In this document: piece after piece, positions 8,516 to 16,712 of the stretch
How positions within the stretch are numbered: the stretch's first letter is position 1
How the letters are laid out: every line of letters starts with the position of its first letter
From: an uncultured Pseudomonas sp.
Lineage (GTDB): Bacteria > Pseudomonadota > Gammaproteobacteria > Pseudomonadales > Pseudomonadaceae
Direction of reading: 5' to 3'
Length of the DNA stretch: 64,000 bases
NCBI RefSeq assembly: GCF_946885955.1
Contig: NZ_CAMPHI010000022.1
Location: 1 to 64,000 of the forward strand
Position numbers and translations under genes: made by a program
The notes under the pieces: model-generated
The model's input: only the letters and a program-made list of their open reading frames with translations
Databases searched by the model: none
Told to the model about the DNA's origin: nothing

Positions 8516-9334
8516 TTATTTATTGCGCCACTGCGGTTCGCGCTTTTCCAGAAAGGCGTTGACGCCCTCGCGGGTATCGTCGGCGTCGAACAGGTCGACG
8601 AAGCGCTCGCGTTCCTCGCTCAGCCAGGTGTTCGGACTACGCTCGCGAGCGCCCTGAATCAGCGGTTTGATCGTGCGTACCGCCACCGGGCTCTGTCGTG
8701 CCACCTTGGCCGCCAGCAGCAGCGCATGGCCGCGTGCTTCGCCGCTATCCACCACTTGTTCGACCAGGCCGATACGCAGCGCGGTTTCCGCATCCAGGCG
8801 TTCGCCGCAAAGGATCATGCGTTTGGCCCAACCTTCACCGACCAGCCAGGCCAGGTTCTGTGTGCCCCCCGCGCAGGGCAGCAGGCCCACGGTGGCTTCC
8901 GGCAGGGCCATCTGCGCGTGGCGCTCGGCGATGCGGATGTCACAGGCCAGCGCGCATTCCAGGCCACCGCCCATGGCATAACCGTTGATCGCTGCCATCG
9001 ATACACCGCGGAAATCCCGCAGCGCTTCGAAGGCTTCGCCGAAACGCCTGGCCATATCGCGTGCGCGGGCCTTGTCGCCATCGGCGAACAGCTTGAGGTC
9101 GGCGCCGGCGCTGAAGAACTTGCCGCCCTGGCCGGTAATCACCAGGGCGTAGATGTCGTCGTCGCGGTTGAGGTGTTCGAGCAGTTGCTTGAGACCGATC
9201 AGCGAGTCGTGGTCCCAGGTATTGGCCGGCGGCTGGTTGATGGTGATCAGCGCGGTGTGGCCGTGCTTCTCAACGGTGAGCTTGTGGGTCAGGTCGAAGA
9301 TACCGGGATGGTAGGGTTCGATGGCGTGGCTCAT
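8516..9334 (-). CDS. Enoyl-CoA hydratase/isomerase (position of DspI)
   Basis: This 272-residue crotonase-family protein carries FSAGADLKLFADGD and GYAMGGGLECALACDIRIAE oxyanion-hole segments and PEATVGLLPCAGGTQ with the second active-site region. In a valine operon the expected reaction is hydration of methacrylyl-CoA to 3-hydroxyisobutyryl-CoA. The syntenic gene in P. aeruginosa (PA0745, dspI) has been reported as needed for the dispersion signal cis-2-decenoic acid, so a fatty-acid role is an alternative. The ATG at 9334 is chosen for its GAGGA site; the longer frame runs into a repeat. Confidence 0.87.
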   Translation of the reverse strand: MSHAIEPYHPGIFDLTHKLTVEKHGHTALITINQPPANTWDHDSLIGLKQLLEHLNRDDDIYALVITGQGGKFFSAGADLKLFADGDKARARDMARRFGEAFEALRDFRGVSMAAINGYAMGGGLECALACDIRIAERHAQMALPEATVGLLPCAGGTQNLAWLVGEGWAKRMILCGERLDAETALRIGLVEQVVDSGEARGHALLLAAKVARQSPVAVRTIKPLIQGARERSPNTWLSEERERFVDLFDADDTREGVNAFLEKREPQWRNK

Positions 9335-9363
9335 AAGTGTCCTCGTGTCATTGGCTGGGTCGC

Positions 9364-9416
9364 GTAGGGTGCGCTGTGCGCACCGAGGCGAATGGTGCGC
9401 ATGGCGCACCCTACAG
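9364..9416. repeat. GTAGGGTGCGC-type palindromic repeat
   Basis: GTAGGGTGCGCTGTGCGCACC and GGTGCGCATGGCGCACCCTAC form facing arms around a short loop. The right arm overlaps the 3' end of the acyl-CoA dehydrogenase gene: on the minus strand its GTAGGGTG supplies the TAG stop codon. Confidence 0.8.
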
Positions 9417-10577
9417 TAGGCGATCGAGCATGCCTCCTTGGTCGAGCAGGCGGCGGGCGATGATCACCCGCATGATCTCGTTGGTGCCTTCGAGAATCTG
9501 ATGCACGCGGCTGTCGCGTACCCAGCGTTCCAACGGGTAATCATTTAGATAACCGTAGCCGCCATGCAGTTGCAGCGCCTCATTGCACAGGTTGAAACAA
9601 TGGTCGGTGGCGAAACGCTTGGCCATGGCGCAGTACAGGCTGGCTTCGCTGTGTTGGTGATCGAGCTTGTGCGCGGCCAGGCGCACCATCTGCCGGCTGG
9701 CGGTGAGGTCGGTGAGCATGTCGGCCAGCTTGAATTGCAGGGACTGGAAATCGCTGAGCGGTTTGCCGAACTGCTTGCGCTCCTCGACGTAGCGCAACGA
9801 TTGCTCCAGCGCCGCCTGGGCCGCACCCAGCGAGCAACTGGCGATATTGATACGGCCGCCGTCCAGGCCCTTCATCGCATAAACGAAGCCCTGGCCCTCC
9901 GGGCCGATGCGGTTGCCGGCGGGAATGCGTACGCCTTCGAAGGTGATGGTGCGGGTCGGTTGCGCGCGCCAGCCCATCTTCAGTTCGTTGCGCCCGTATT
10001 TGACGCCCTCGGCGTCGGCCGGTACCAGGAAGCAGGACACGCCCTTGGCGCCGCTGTCCTCGCCGGTGCGCGCCATGACGATCAGCACATCGGTGCTGCC
10101 GGCGCCGGAGATAAAGCATTTGCTGCCATCGAGCACATAGTCGTCGCCCTCTCGTTTGGCGCGGGTGCGCAGGTGGGCGGCGTCGGAGCCGGCGTCCGGC
10201 TCGGTCAGGCAGTAGGAGGCGAGCAGTTCGCCGCTGACCAGGCGCGGCAACCAGGCGTCTTTCAAGGCCTGGTCGGCGAAGGAGGCGAGCATCCACGACG
10301 CCATGTTGTGGATGGTGAGGAAGGCCGTGGTGGCGATGCAGCCGGCCGCCAGCTGTTCGAAGATCAGCGAAGCGGACAGCCGGGAAAGCCCCAGGCCACC
10401 GTCGTCTTCATTGATATACAGGGCCAGGTAGCCCTGCTCGGCGGCGCGCTTGATCACCTCCACCGGGAAATGGTGGTCTCGGTCCCAGTCGGCGGCATGC
10501 GGCGCCAGTTCTCGGCTGGCGAATTGGCGGGCGCTGTCTACCAGCAGGCGTTGTTCATCGCTGAGTTCGAAGTCCAT
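9411..10577 (-). CDS. Acyl-CoA dehydrogenase (isobutyryl-CoA dehydrogenase type)
   Basis: This 388-residue FAD enzyme converts isobutyryl-CoA to methacrylyl-CoA, the first step of the distal valine route, judging by context. Signatures seen: YCLTEPDAGSDA (acyl-CoA dehydrogenase signature 1), QLHGGYGYLNDYPLERWVRDSR, and catalytic Glu363 in the ILEGTNEIMR motif typical of short-chain enzymes. The ATG at 10577 lies only 6 bases after the upstream binding-protein gene, with its GAGGA site inside that gene's end, so the two are translationally linked. The TAG stop comes from a repeat element. Confidence 0.92.
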   Translation of the reverse strand: MDFELSDEQRLLVDSARQFASRELAPHAADWDRDHHFPVEVIKRAAEQGYLALYINEDDGGLGLSRLSASLIFEQLAAGCIATTAFLTIHNMASWMLASFADQALKDAWLPRLVSGELLASYCLTEPDAGSDAAHLRTRAKREGDDYVLDGSKCFISGAGSTDVLIVMARTGEDSGAKGVSCFLVPADAEGVKYGRNELKMGWRAQPTRTITFEGVRIPAGNRIGPEGQGFVYAMKGLDGGRINIASCSLGAAQAALEQSLRYVEERKQFGKPLSDFQSLQFKLADMLTDLTASRQMVRLAAHKLDHQHSEASLYCAMAKRFATDHCFNLCNEALQLHGGYGYLNDYPLERWVRDSRVHQILEGTNEIMRVIIARRLLDQGGMLDRLL

Positions 10578-10583
10578 AAGTCC

Positions 10584-11831
10584 TCATTGCAGGGTCGGGG
10601 GTTGCCCAGCGGCGCGTCGCTCGGCCTGCCACTGGGCGAGGTCGGGCGAAGTCTGGCTGGCGTCGAGACGGTCGACGATCGCAAAGTAGTCCTGCTTGAG
10701 CGGGTCCTTGAGCACCTCGGCGCGGGTCTTCACTTTGACGACGTAGATCGTCTGCGCGTTTTGATGATCGAAGGCACGCCACTCTTGCGGGTCTTTGAGT
10801 AACTGATAGCGGTGGTTTTCCAGTGCTTTGATCAGGGCTTCACTGTCCAGGCTGTGTGCCCGTTCGGCGGCGTCGGCCCACTGGTAAACGATACTGTAGG
10901 CCGATGCGGCGGAACTCGACGGGTACATCTCATAGCGTTCGCTGAAGGCCTTGACGAAGGCTTCGCCGCGTGCGGACTTTTCCAGGGCCGGTACGCGCCA
11001 GGTCCAGGGTTCGGTGCCGATCACGCCTTCCATCAAGCCAGGGCCGGCCTGCTCGACCATGCTCTGGGTCAGATTCGGCGCGACCACCTGCATGCGCGCG
11101 GTCAGTCCGAGGTCCTTGGCGATGCGCATGGCACGCACCAGGTCCTCGCCAAACAACACCAGCACCAGCACATCGGCCTTGCTCGACGCGGCCTGGGTCA
11201 GGGCCTTGGTGTAGTCGGCCAGGCGCGCGCCGGGGAAGGGTACCTTGGCTCCCGGGTGTTTGCCGGTGTCGCCGCTGTTGGTGGTCTGGCGCAATGAGCT
11301 TTCGGTGGTGTGGCCCCAGGTGTAGTCGGAGGTGACGTAGAAGTAGTTCTTGTTCGGCAGGTTTTTGCTCAGGTACTGGCCGAGGGCGTGGGCGCTCATC
11401 CAGGCATTGTTGCACTCGCGGAACATGTAGCGATGGCCGTCCTTGCCGGTGGTGTCGTTGGAGTAGGTAAGGGTACCGAAGTAGAGCACGCCCAACTCGC
11501 CGGCCCGCTTGCTCGAGGCGATCGCCACCGCGCTGGAGGAACCACCGAACAGCATCGCGGCATTGTCGGCTACCAGCTTGTCGACATTGCGCACTGCTTT
11601 TGCCGGTCGCGAGGCGGTGTCCTTGCTGGCCAGGCGCAGCTTGCGGCCGAGCACGCCGCCCTGGGCGTTCAGTTCGTCGATGGCCAGGATGGCTGCGCGC
11701 ATCTGGGCGAGTCCCTCTTCCTTGTACGGGCCGGTGCGCGGGTAGTTGAGCCCGAGGGTGATCGGGTCAGCGGCCTGCGCACAGGCAATAATCCCGGCCC
11801 ACAGGGCCAGGGTGGCAGTTAGTCGTTGCAT
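10584..11831 (-). CDS. Periplasmic amino-acid-type ABC substrate-binding protein (paralogue 1)
   Basis: This 415-residue type I periplasmic binding-fold protein has a Sec signal (cleavage near residue 20, CAQA). The start DPITLGLNYPRTGPYKEEG and the segments DELNAQGGVLGRK and LFGGSSS mark the Leu/Ile/Val-binding (Peripla_BP_6) superfamily. It aligns along its whole length with the next gene upstream. No permease or ATPase gene is nearby, so it is an orphan that either feeds a distant transporter or acts as a sensor. Gap to the acyl-CoA dehydrogenase gene is 6 bases. AACAAAAA lies just upstream of the GAGGAG ribosome site. Confidence 0.85.
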   Translation of the reverse strand: MQRLTATLALWAGIIACAQAADPITLGLNYPRTGPYKEEGLAQMRAAILAIDELNAQGGVLGRKLRLASKDTASRPAKAVRNVDKLVADNAAMLFGGSSSAVAIASSKRAGELGVLYFGTLTYSNDTTGKDGHRYMFRECNNAWMSAHALGQYLSKNLPNKNYFYVTSDYTWGHTTESSLRQTTNSGDTGKHPGAKVPFPGARLADYTKALTQAASSKADVLVLVLFGEDLVRAMRIAKDLGLTARMQVVAPNLTQSMVEQAGPGLMEGVIGTEPWTWRVPALEKSARGEAFVKAFSERYEMYPSSSAASAYSIVYQWADAAERAHSLDSEALIKALENHRYQLLKDPQEWRAFDHQNAQTIYVVKVKTRAEVLKDPLKQDYFAIVDRLDASQTSPDLAQWQAERRAAGQPPTLQ

Positions 11832-11845
11832 GGCAGCTCTCCTCG

Positions 11846-11853
11846 TTTTTGTT
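11846..11853 (-). promoter_or_regulatory. Candidate Hfq/Crc A-rich site before the binding-protein gene
   Basis: On the minus strand AACAAAAA fits AAnAAnAA and sits immediately before the GAGGAG Shine-Dalgarno of the gene starting at 11831. This is the usual placement for catabolite repression by Hfq/Crc in Pseudomonas. Confidence 0.45.
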
Positions 11854-11984
11854 ATGGCTGAGAAGAGTTTTACGCCATTAGACCTATTGTTGAGATCGTC
11901 TTTTGGTCTAACAGGCCCCTCAAAAGCCCTGCATCGTCAGATCCTCCCGGCCGCTACGCCGAGCGTTCAGTACGTTATAAATCC

Positions 11985-13238
11985 TTATTGCAAAGTAATT
12001 GGCTGGCCGGCCGCGCGGCGTTCGGCTTGCCATTCGGCAAGTGGCGGGGCGGCCTGATCGCCGCTCATGCTGTCGACGATTTCGAAATAACCCTGCTTGA
12101 ATTGGTCCTTCATCACCTCGTCGCGCGACTTGACCTTTACGGCGTAGATGGTCTGCACGTTCTGGTGATCGAAGGCGCGCCATTCCTGCTCGCCCTTCAA
12201 TAGACTATAGCGGTGGCCTTCCAGGGCTTTGATCAGGGCTTCGCTGGCGAAGCTGTTGGCCCGCCTCGCCGCGTCGGCCCACTGGTAGATAATGCTGTAG
12301 GCCGAGGCGGCGGCGCTGGACGGGTACATTTCATAGCGCTCGATGAAGTTTTTGACGAAGGCCATGCCGGTTGCGGAGTTCTCCAGCTCGGGCACCCGCC
12401 AGGTCCAGGATTCGGTACCGATCACGCCTTGCATCACGCCGGGGCCGGCATCCTCGATCATGCTCTGGGTCAGATTGGGCACCACGATCTGCATGCGTTT
12501 GTTCAGGCCCAGGTGATGGACGATCCGCATGGCATGCACCATTTCTTCGCCGAACAGGATCAAGGCGAGCACCTCGGCGTCACTTGCCGCAGCCCGGGTC
12601 AGCGCGTCCTGATAGTCGGACATGTGCGCACCGGGGAAGGGGACTTTGGCGCTGGGGTGAAGGGCTCCGTTGCTGCTGGCAGTGGCCTGGCGCAAGTCGT
12701 TCTCGGTGGTCAGGCCCCAGGTGTTGTTGGAGGTGACATAGAAGTAGCGCTTGTCCGGCAGGTTCTTGCTCAGGTACTGGCCGAGTACGCGGGCGCTCAT
12801 CGAGGCGCTGTTGCACTCGCGGAATAGGTAGCGGTGGCCGTCCTTGCCGGTGGTTTCATCGGAGTAGCTCAGGGCGCCGAAGTAGAGCAGGCCGCGTTCC
12901 TTGGCCCGCTTGCCGGCGGCGCTGGAACTGGAGGAACCGCCAGAGCCGCCGAAGAGCATCACCGCGCCTTCGTTGGCCAACTCGTCGACGTTGTGCACGG
13001 TTTTTTCCGGGCGCGATGCGTCGTCCCGACTGGAAAGTCGGAGCGGTCGGCCGAGCACGCCGCCTTGGGCATTCAGCTCGTCGATGGCAAGTAGAGCGCC
13101 ACGCATCTGTGCCAATCCCTCTTCCTTATAAGTGCCGGTGTGCGGATAGTTGAGCCCGAGGGTTACGGGATCGGAGGCTTGCGCACACGTGTTAAGCCCT
13201 GCCCAGCAGACCAAAGTGGCAAGGGTTTTCGATTTCAT
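11985..13238 (-). CDS. Periplasmic amino-acid-type ABC substrate-binding protein (paralogue 2)
   Basis: This 417-residue protein is the tandem paralogue of the gene at 10584-11831, with the same signal-peptide layout, the same DELNAQGGVLGR, GKDGHRY.FRECN, PNLTQSM and YEMYPSS segments, and the same AEWQAERRAAGQP C-terminus. The region after LFGG is more Gly/Ser-rich (GGSGGSSSSS), where ligand contacts are expected in this fold, so the two may differ in ligand. It is separated from paralogue 1 by 153 bases and from mmsA upstream by 230. Its ribosome site lies in one arm of an 11-bp hairpin (13241-13276). Confidence 0.84.
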   Translation of the reverse strand: MKSKTLATLVCWAGLNTCAQASDPVTLGLNYPHTGTYKEEGLAQMRGALLAIDELNAQGGVLGRPLRLSSRDDASRPEKTVHNVDELANEGAVMLFGGSGGSSSSSAAGKRAKERGLLYFGALSYSDETTGKDGHRYLFRECNSASMSARVLGQYLSKNLPDKRYFYVTSNNTWGLTTENDLRQATASSNGALHPSAKVPFPGAHMSDYQDALTRAAASDAEVLALILFGEEMVHAMRIVHHLGLNKRMQIVVPNLTQSMIEDAGPGVMQGVIGTESWTWRVPELENSATGMAFVKNFIERYEMYPSSAAASAYSIIYQWADAARRANSFASEALIKALEGHRYSLLKGEQEWRAFDHQNVQTIYAVKVKSRDEVMKDQFKQGYFEIVDSMSGDQAAPPLAEWQAERRAAGQPITLQ

Positions 13239-13240
13239 AA

Positions 13241-13276
13241 AAGTGCTCCCCGTTGTGGTTGTCGAGGGGAGCGCTT
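13241..13276 (-). promoter_or_regulatory. Hairpin that covers the Shine-Dalgarno of the second binding-protein gene
   Basis: Arms AAGTGCTCCCC (13241-13251) and GGGGAGCGCTT (13266-13276) pair over 11 positions with one mismatch/wobble. In the minus-strand RNA the 3' arm contains GGGGAG, the ribosome site seven bases before the ATG at 13238. The 14-base loop is A/C-rich. This would mask the start of translation unless opened. Confidence 0.55.
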
Positions 13277-13468
13277 GTACGCTGTAACCTATATTCGTCG
13301 CATCTCATTTGTCCCAAAGCTGCGAACCATCGCACTTGCCACGCGCAAGCTTGTACGTTCGTGCCTGACTTGTGTGCGAAAAACGGTTGATTCGATCGTT
13401 CTGCCAACCCCCGGTGGGCGCTGCCGCTAAGCTGAAACGCCGTGCCAGAATTGCTCGCGTGTCTGCTT

Positions 13469-14977
13469 TCATTTCAACTGGATGGTCATGTTCGGCCCTG
13501 CCGGCACTGCGGCGTTGAGCGCATCCTCGTCGAACCAGCGGCTGGTGACCGTCTTGGTTTCGGTGAAGAAGCGCACGCCCTGTTTGCCATAGGCATGCAG
13601 ATCACCATAGAACGAGCCTTTCCAGCCGGTGAAGGAGAAGAACGGCAGGGGCACCGGTACCGGCACGTTGATGCCGACCTGGCCGACTTCAACCGCGTGC
13701 TGGTAGTGGCGCGCCGCGCCGCCCGCTCGGGTAAAGATCGAGGTGCCGTTGCCGTAGGGGCTGGCGTTGACCAGTTCGATCGCCTGCTCCAGGGTCTCGA
13801 CCTCCATGCACACTAGTACCGGGCCGAAGATTTCCTCGCGGTACAGGCCCATCTTGCTGGTCACCCCGCGGAACAGGGTCGGCCCCAGCCAGTTGCCGTT
13901 CGGGTAGCCCTCGACCGTGCACTGCGAACCATCGAGCAGGCATTCGGCGCCTTCAGCCTTGCCCTCGGCGATCAGGCGCAGCACCCGTTGTTTCGCTTGC
14001 TGGCTGATCAGCGGACCGAAGGCGGCATGGCCATCGGTCCAGTAGCCGGGTTGCAGGTCGGCCATCTGCCCGCGCAATTCCTCGATCCACTGCTTGGACT
14101 CGCCGACGAACACCGCCACGCTGATCGCCATGCAGCGCTGCCCGGCGGCACCGCAGCTGGCGCCGACCAGATTGCTCAACACCTGCTGCTTGTTGGCGTC
14201 GGGCATGATCACCATATGGTTCTTGGCCCCGGCGAAGGCCTGTACGCGCTTCAGGTGGGCGGTGCCGGTGCGGTAGATGTGCTGGCCGACCGGCACCGAA
14301 CCGACGAAGGAAATCGCGCGGATATCCGGGTGGGTCAGCAGGCTGTCGACCACCTCGCGGGCGCCGTGCAACACCTGCAGCACGCCCTTGGGCGCGCCGG
14401 CTTCGATAAACAGCTCGGCCAGGCGGTTCGGCGTCAACGGATCCTGTTCGGACGGCTTGAGGATAAAGGTGTTGCCGGCGGCGATGGCCAGGGGAAACAT
14501 CCACAGCGGAATCATCGCCGGGAAGTTGAACGGGGTGATGCCGACGCATACACCGAGCGGCTGGATCCAGCTGCTGGTGTCGATATCGCGGGCCACGTTT
14601 TCCACGGTCTCGCCCATCATCAGGCTGGCGATATTGCAGGCCTGCTCCACCACCTCTATCCCGCGCCAGACGTCACCCTTGGCGTCGGCCAGGGTCTTGC
14701 CGGTTTCCCCAGCGAGAATTTCCGCCAGCTCGTCATGGTGTTCCTTGAGTAGATGCTGATAACGCAGCATCACCCGTGCCCGCTCGGAAACCGGCACTTC
14801 GCGCCAAGTCAGAAACGCCGTCTTGGCGCTGGCGATCGCCGCCTCGATTTCCTCGGCGGTGGCTTTAGGGGCCAGCGCCAGAACCTCCTGGGTCGCCGGA
14901 TCGGTGACTTCGATGAATTCGCGGGCGCGGCTTTCGCGCCACTCGCCATCGATCAACTGGGGGATTGCCTTGGCCAT
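13469..14977 (-). CDS. mmsA: Methylmalonate-semialdehyde dehydrogenase (CoA-acylating)
   Basis: This 502-residue aldehyde dehydrogenase converts methylmalonate semialdehyde to propionyl-CoA with loss of CO2. The nucleophile is Cys282 in [12 protein letters not shown]. At the usual general-base Glu the motif reads FAGAKNHM, with Asn, as is typical of the CoA-dependent methylmalonate-semialdehyde branch. The [16 protein letters not shown] segment is also diagnostic. It is the first gene of the leftward operon ending at mmsB and is divergent from mmsR, the usual mmsAB activator arrangement. Confidence 0.95.
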   Translation of the reverse strand: MAKAIPQLIDGEWRESRAREFIEVTDPATQEVLALAPKATAEEIEAAIASAKTAFLTWREVPVSERARVMLRYQHLLKEHHDELAEILAGETGKTLADAKGDVWRGIEVVEQACNIASLMMGETVENVARDIDTSSWIQPLGVCVGITPFNFPAMIPLWMFPLAIAAGNTFILKPSEQDPLTPNRLAELFIEAGAPKGVLQVLHGAREVVDSLLTHPDIRAISFVGSVPVGQHIYRTGTAHLKRVQAFAGAKNHMVIMPDANKQQVLSNLVGASCGAAGQRCMAISVAVFVGESKQWIEELRGQMADLQPGYWTDGHAAFGPLISQQAKQRVLRLIAEGKAEGAECLLDGSQCTVEGYPNGNWLGPTLFRGVTSKMGLYREEIFGPVLVCMEVETLEQAIELVNASPYGNGTSIFTRAGGAARHYQHAVEVGQVGINVPVPVPLPFFSFTGWKGSFYGDLHAYGKQGVRFFTETKTVTSRWFDEDALNAAVPAGPNMTIQLK

Positions 14978-15053
14978 TGTGTTCTCCAGGGTGAGCCGCG
15001 GGCGGCTTCGGTGGCTGTTGGTTCAGTGTTATAGCTTCCTCCGAACGCTTTGT

Positions 15054-15090
15054 GGATTGACGATCTTGGCTGCTGGATGGACTATCTTGG
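15054..15090. promoter_or_regulatory. Candidate MmsR operator (direct repeat, 21-bp period)
   Basis: GGATTGACGATCTTGG (15054-15069) is repeated as GGATGGACTATCTTGG (15075-15090), 14 of 16 identical, with starts 21 bases apart. Two half-sites in direct orientation two helical turns apart are the normal target of an AraC-family dimer. The pair lies between mmsA and mmsR. Confidence 0.6.
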
Positions 15091-15162
15091 GATTCAATCA
15101 ATGCTAGGAACGCGCCTGCGGCTGATCCTGCCCAGCATGCATCCACGCTTATCGGGTGATTC

Positions 15163-16044
15163 ATGGCGGTTGCTGTCGATACTTCAAACTGGCCATTGCC
15201 GGTCAACGGCGTGCGCTTCATCACGCCGCCGAGGCTGCGCCGGCTGTTGATCAAACACCCATTGGCCATGGGCTGTTATCCGCTGGCCCTGGGTTTCTAT
15301 CCGGACGCGCGCGGGCATCGCATGGCGCGCCCGCTGCCGGACGATCATCTGCTGATCTACTGCCGCTCGGGCAGAGGCTGGCTGGACACCGCGGATGGAC
15401 GATTAGCTGTTGGCGGTGGCGATCTGCTGTTATTGCCCAAGGGGCTCGCCCATGCCTACGGCGCGGATGCGCACAAGCCCTGGACGCTGTACTGGATACA
15501 TTTCGATGGCGACCTGGTGGCTGATTTTCTCCGCCCGCTGGGCAAGGGGCCTTTGTGGCGCATCGGCGTGCAGCCGCGCCTGCTGGCCGAATTCGATGCC
15601 TTGCTCAACGTGCGCAAGCAGGGGCTGAGCCTGCCCCATTTCATCCACGCGGCTCATCAGTTGCAGGCGCTGCTGACCTCGCTGGCGGTGCTGCCGGCGC
15701 GGGCCACGCTGAAATCCGGACGGGTACTGGATGTCGATGCCGTACAGGCGGTGATGCGCGCCCACCTGCATGACAAATTGAATCTCGATGAGCTGGCCGC
15801 GCAGTTCAAACTGTCGCGTTTTCACTTCGCCAAGACCTATCGGGCGCTAACCGGGCATGCGCCGATCCAGGACTTTATCCAACTGAAGATGGCCCATGCC
15901 TGCCGCCTGCTCGACGAAGGCGAACAGGGCATTCGTCAAGTCGCCGAACAGCTTGGTTACGAGGATGTGTATTACTTCTCGCGACTGTTTAGCAAAGTGG
16001 TGGGCATGGCGCCGAGTCATTATCGGGCGTTGCACCAGGGTTAA
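15163..16044 (+). CDS. mmsR: AraC-family transcriptional regulator of the valine operon
   Basis: This 293-residue protein has an N-terminal cupin-like ligand domain (HRMARPLPDDHLLIYCRSGRGW, about residues 50-75) and a C-terminal double helix-turn-helix domain (about 190-290) with NLDELAAQFKLSRFHFAKTYRALTG and the AraC signature QVAEQLGYEDVYYFSRLFSKVVGMAPSHYR region. It probably activates the divergent mmsA operon in response to a valine intermediate, as described for MmsR of P. aeruginosa. The ATG at 15163 has only a weak ribosome site. Confidence 0.88.
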   Translation: MAVAVDTSNWPLPVNGVRFITPPRLRRLLIKHPLAMGCYPLALGFYPDARGHRMARPLPDDHLLIYCRSGRGWLDTADGRLAVGGGDLLLLPKGLAHAYGADAHKPWTLYWIHFDGDLVADFLRPLGKGPLWRIGVQPRLLAEFDALLNVRKQGLSLPHFIHAAHQLQALLTSLAVLPARATLKSGRVLDVDAVQAVMRAHLHDKLNLDELAAQFKLSRFHFAKTYRALTGHAPIQDFIQLKMAHACRLLDEGEQGIRQVAEQLGYEDVYYFSRLFSKVVGMAPSHYRALHQG

Positions 16045-16107
16045 TGGGGCTGCGAGCGCCTTGAATGTGGGGGCAATTCGAGAGCGCCCGACGCCTACAG
16101 AATCGCT

Positions 16108-16129
16108 CCCCGGATTGCATCCGGGCTAC
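16108..16129. repeat. Single REP-like unit, GTAGCCCGG type
   Basis: CCCCGGATTGCATCCGGGCTAC is one arm of the element found as doublets at 6185-6251 and 6319-6385. It lies between the convergent ends of mmsR and the thioesterase gene. Confidence 0.65.
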
Positions 16130-16138
16130 TCTGCGGCG

Positions 16139-16552
16139 TTAGACCCTGGCAATGGTCGCCAGGCCGGTTGCGATGATTTTCTCTTCGTTGTCACGCAGGG
16201 CGAATACATCGGCGCGGGCGACGACCTGGCGTTGCCCGGCCTTGATTACCGAGCTGCGGCAGATCAGCTTGTCGCCGATGGCCGGTGCCAGCAGATTGAC
16301 CTTGTATTCGCTGGTTACCACGTCGCCGACCAGGCTGGCAGCCGCCCAGGCGCAGGCGCTATCGATCATGAAACCGACCACGGCGCCATGGACGAAGCCA
16401 TGGTGTTGGGTCAGTTCCTGACGTGGCAGGACCTCGAGGGCGATGTGTCCGGGGCCGAAGTCGGTGAGCGCAAAGCCGATCATCTGAGCGAATGGCGAGT
16501 GTTCCAGCGCTTGTTCCAGGCGTTCGCGGGTCAAGGCAGTGGGCATGTCCAT
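16139..16552 (-). CDS. PaaI/YdiI-type hotdog-fold thioesterase
   Basis: This 137-residue protein belongs to the hotdog thioesterase superfamily. The active-site segment HHGFVHGAVVGFMIDSACAWAA corresponds to the HGG-type loop of PaaI-like enzymes, followed by YKVNLLAPAIGDKLICR. The physiological acyl-CoA is unknown; proximity to the valine cluster could be coincidental. The ATG at 16552 has GGAG seven bases upstream. The frame continues upstream but lacks any family similarity there. Confidence 0.78.
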   Translation of the reverse strand: MDMPTALTRERLEQALEHSPFAQMIGFALTDFGPGHIALEVLPRQELTQHHGFVHGAVVGFMIDSACAWAAASLVGDVVTSEYKVNLLAPAIGDKLICRSSVIKAGQRQVVARADVFALRDNEEKIIATGLATIARV

Positions 16553-16712
16553 GGCGTCTCTCCGGCTAGGTGAACGCTCAGTCTTGGTCGCGCCTGGCGT
16601 TTCGGCAAATCCCATCCAGCGGCGTGATGGCCCGCTATCACCTGGCGCCTTGACTTGACCAGGCGCCTTCTCTAGCGTGCCCCGTTCATTCGCTGACCCC
16701 GGGAATTCAGGC

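Noticed and set aside
9564..10802. Long rightward frame opposite the acyl-CoA dehydrogenase gene
   Set aside because: The opposite strand carries a complete enzyme with catalytic residues. This frame is a GC-driven shadow.
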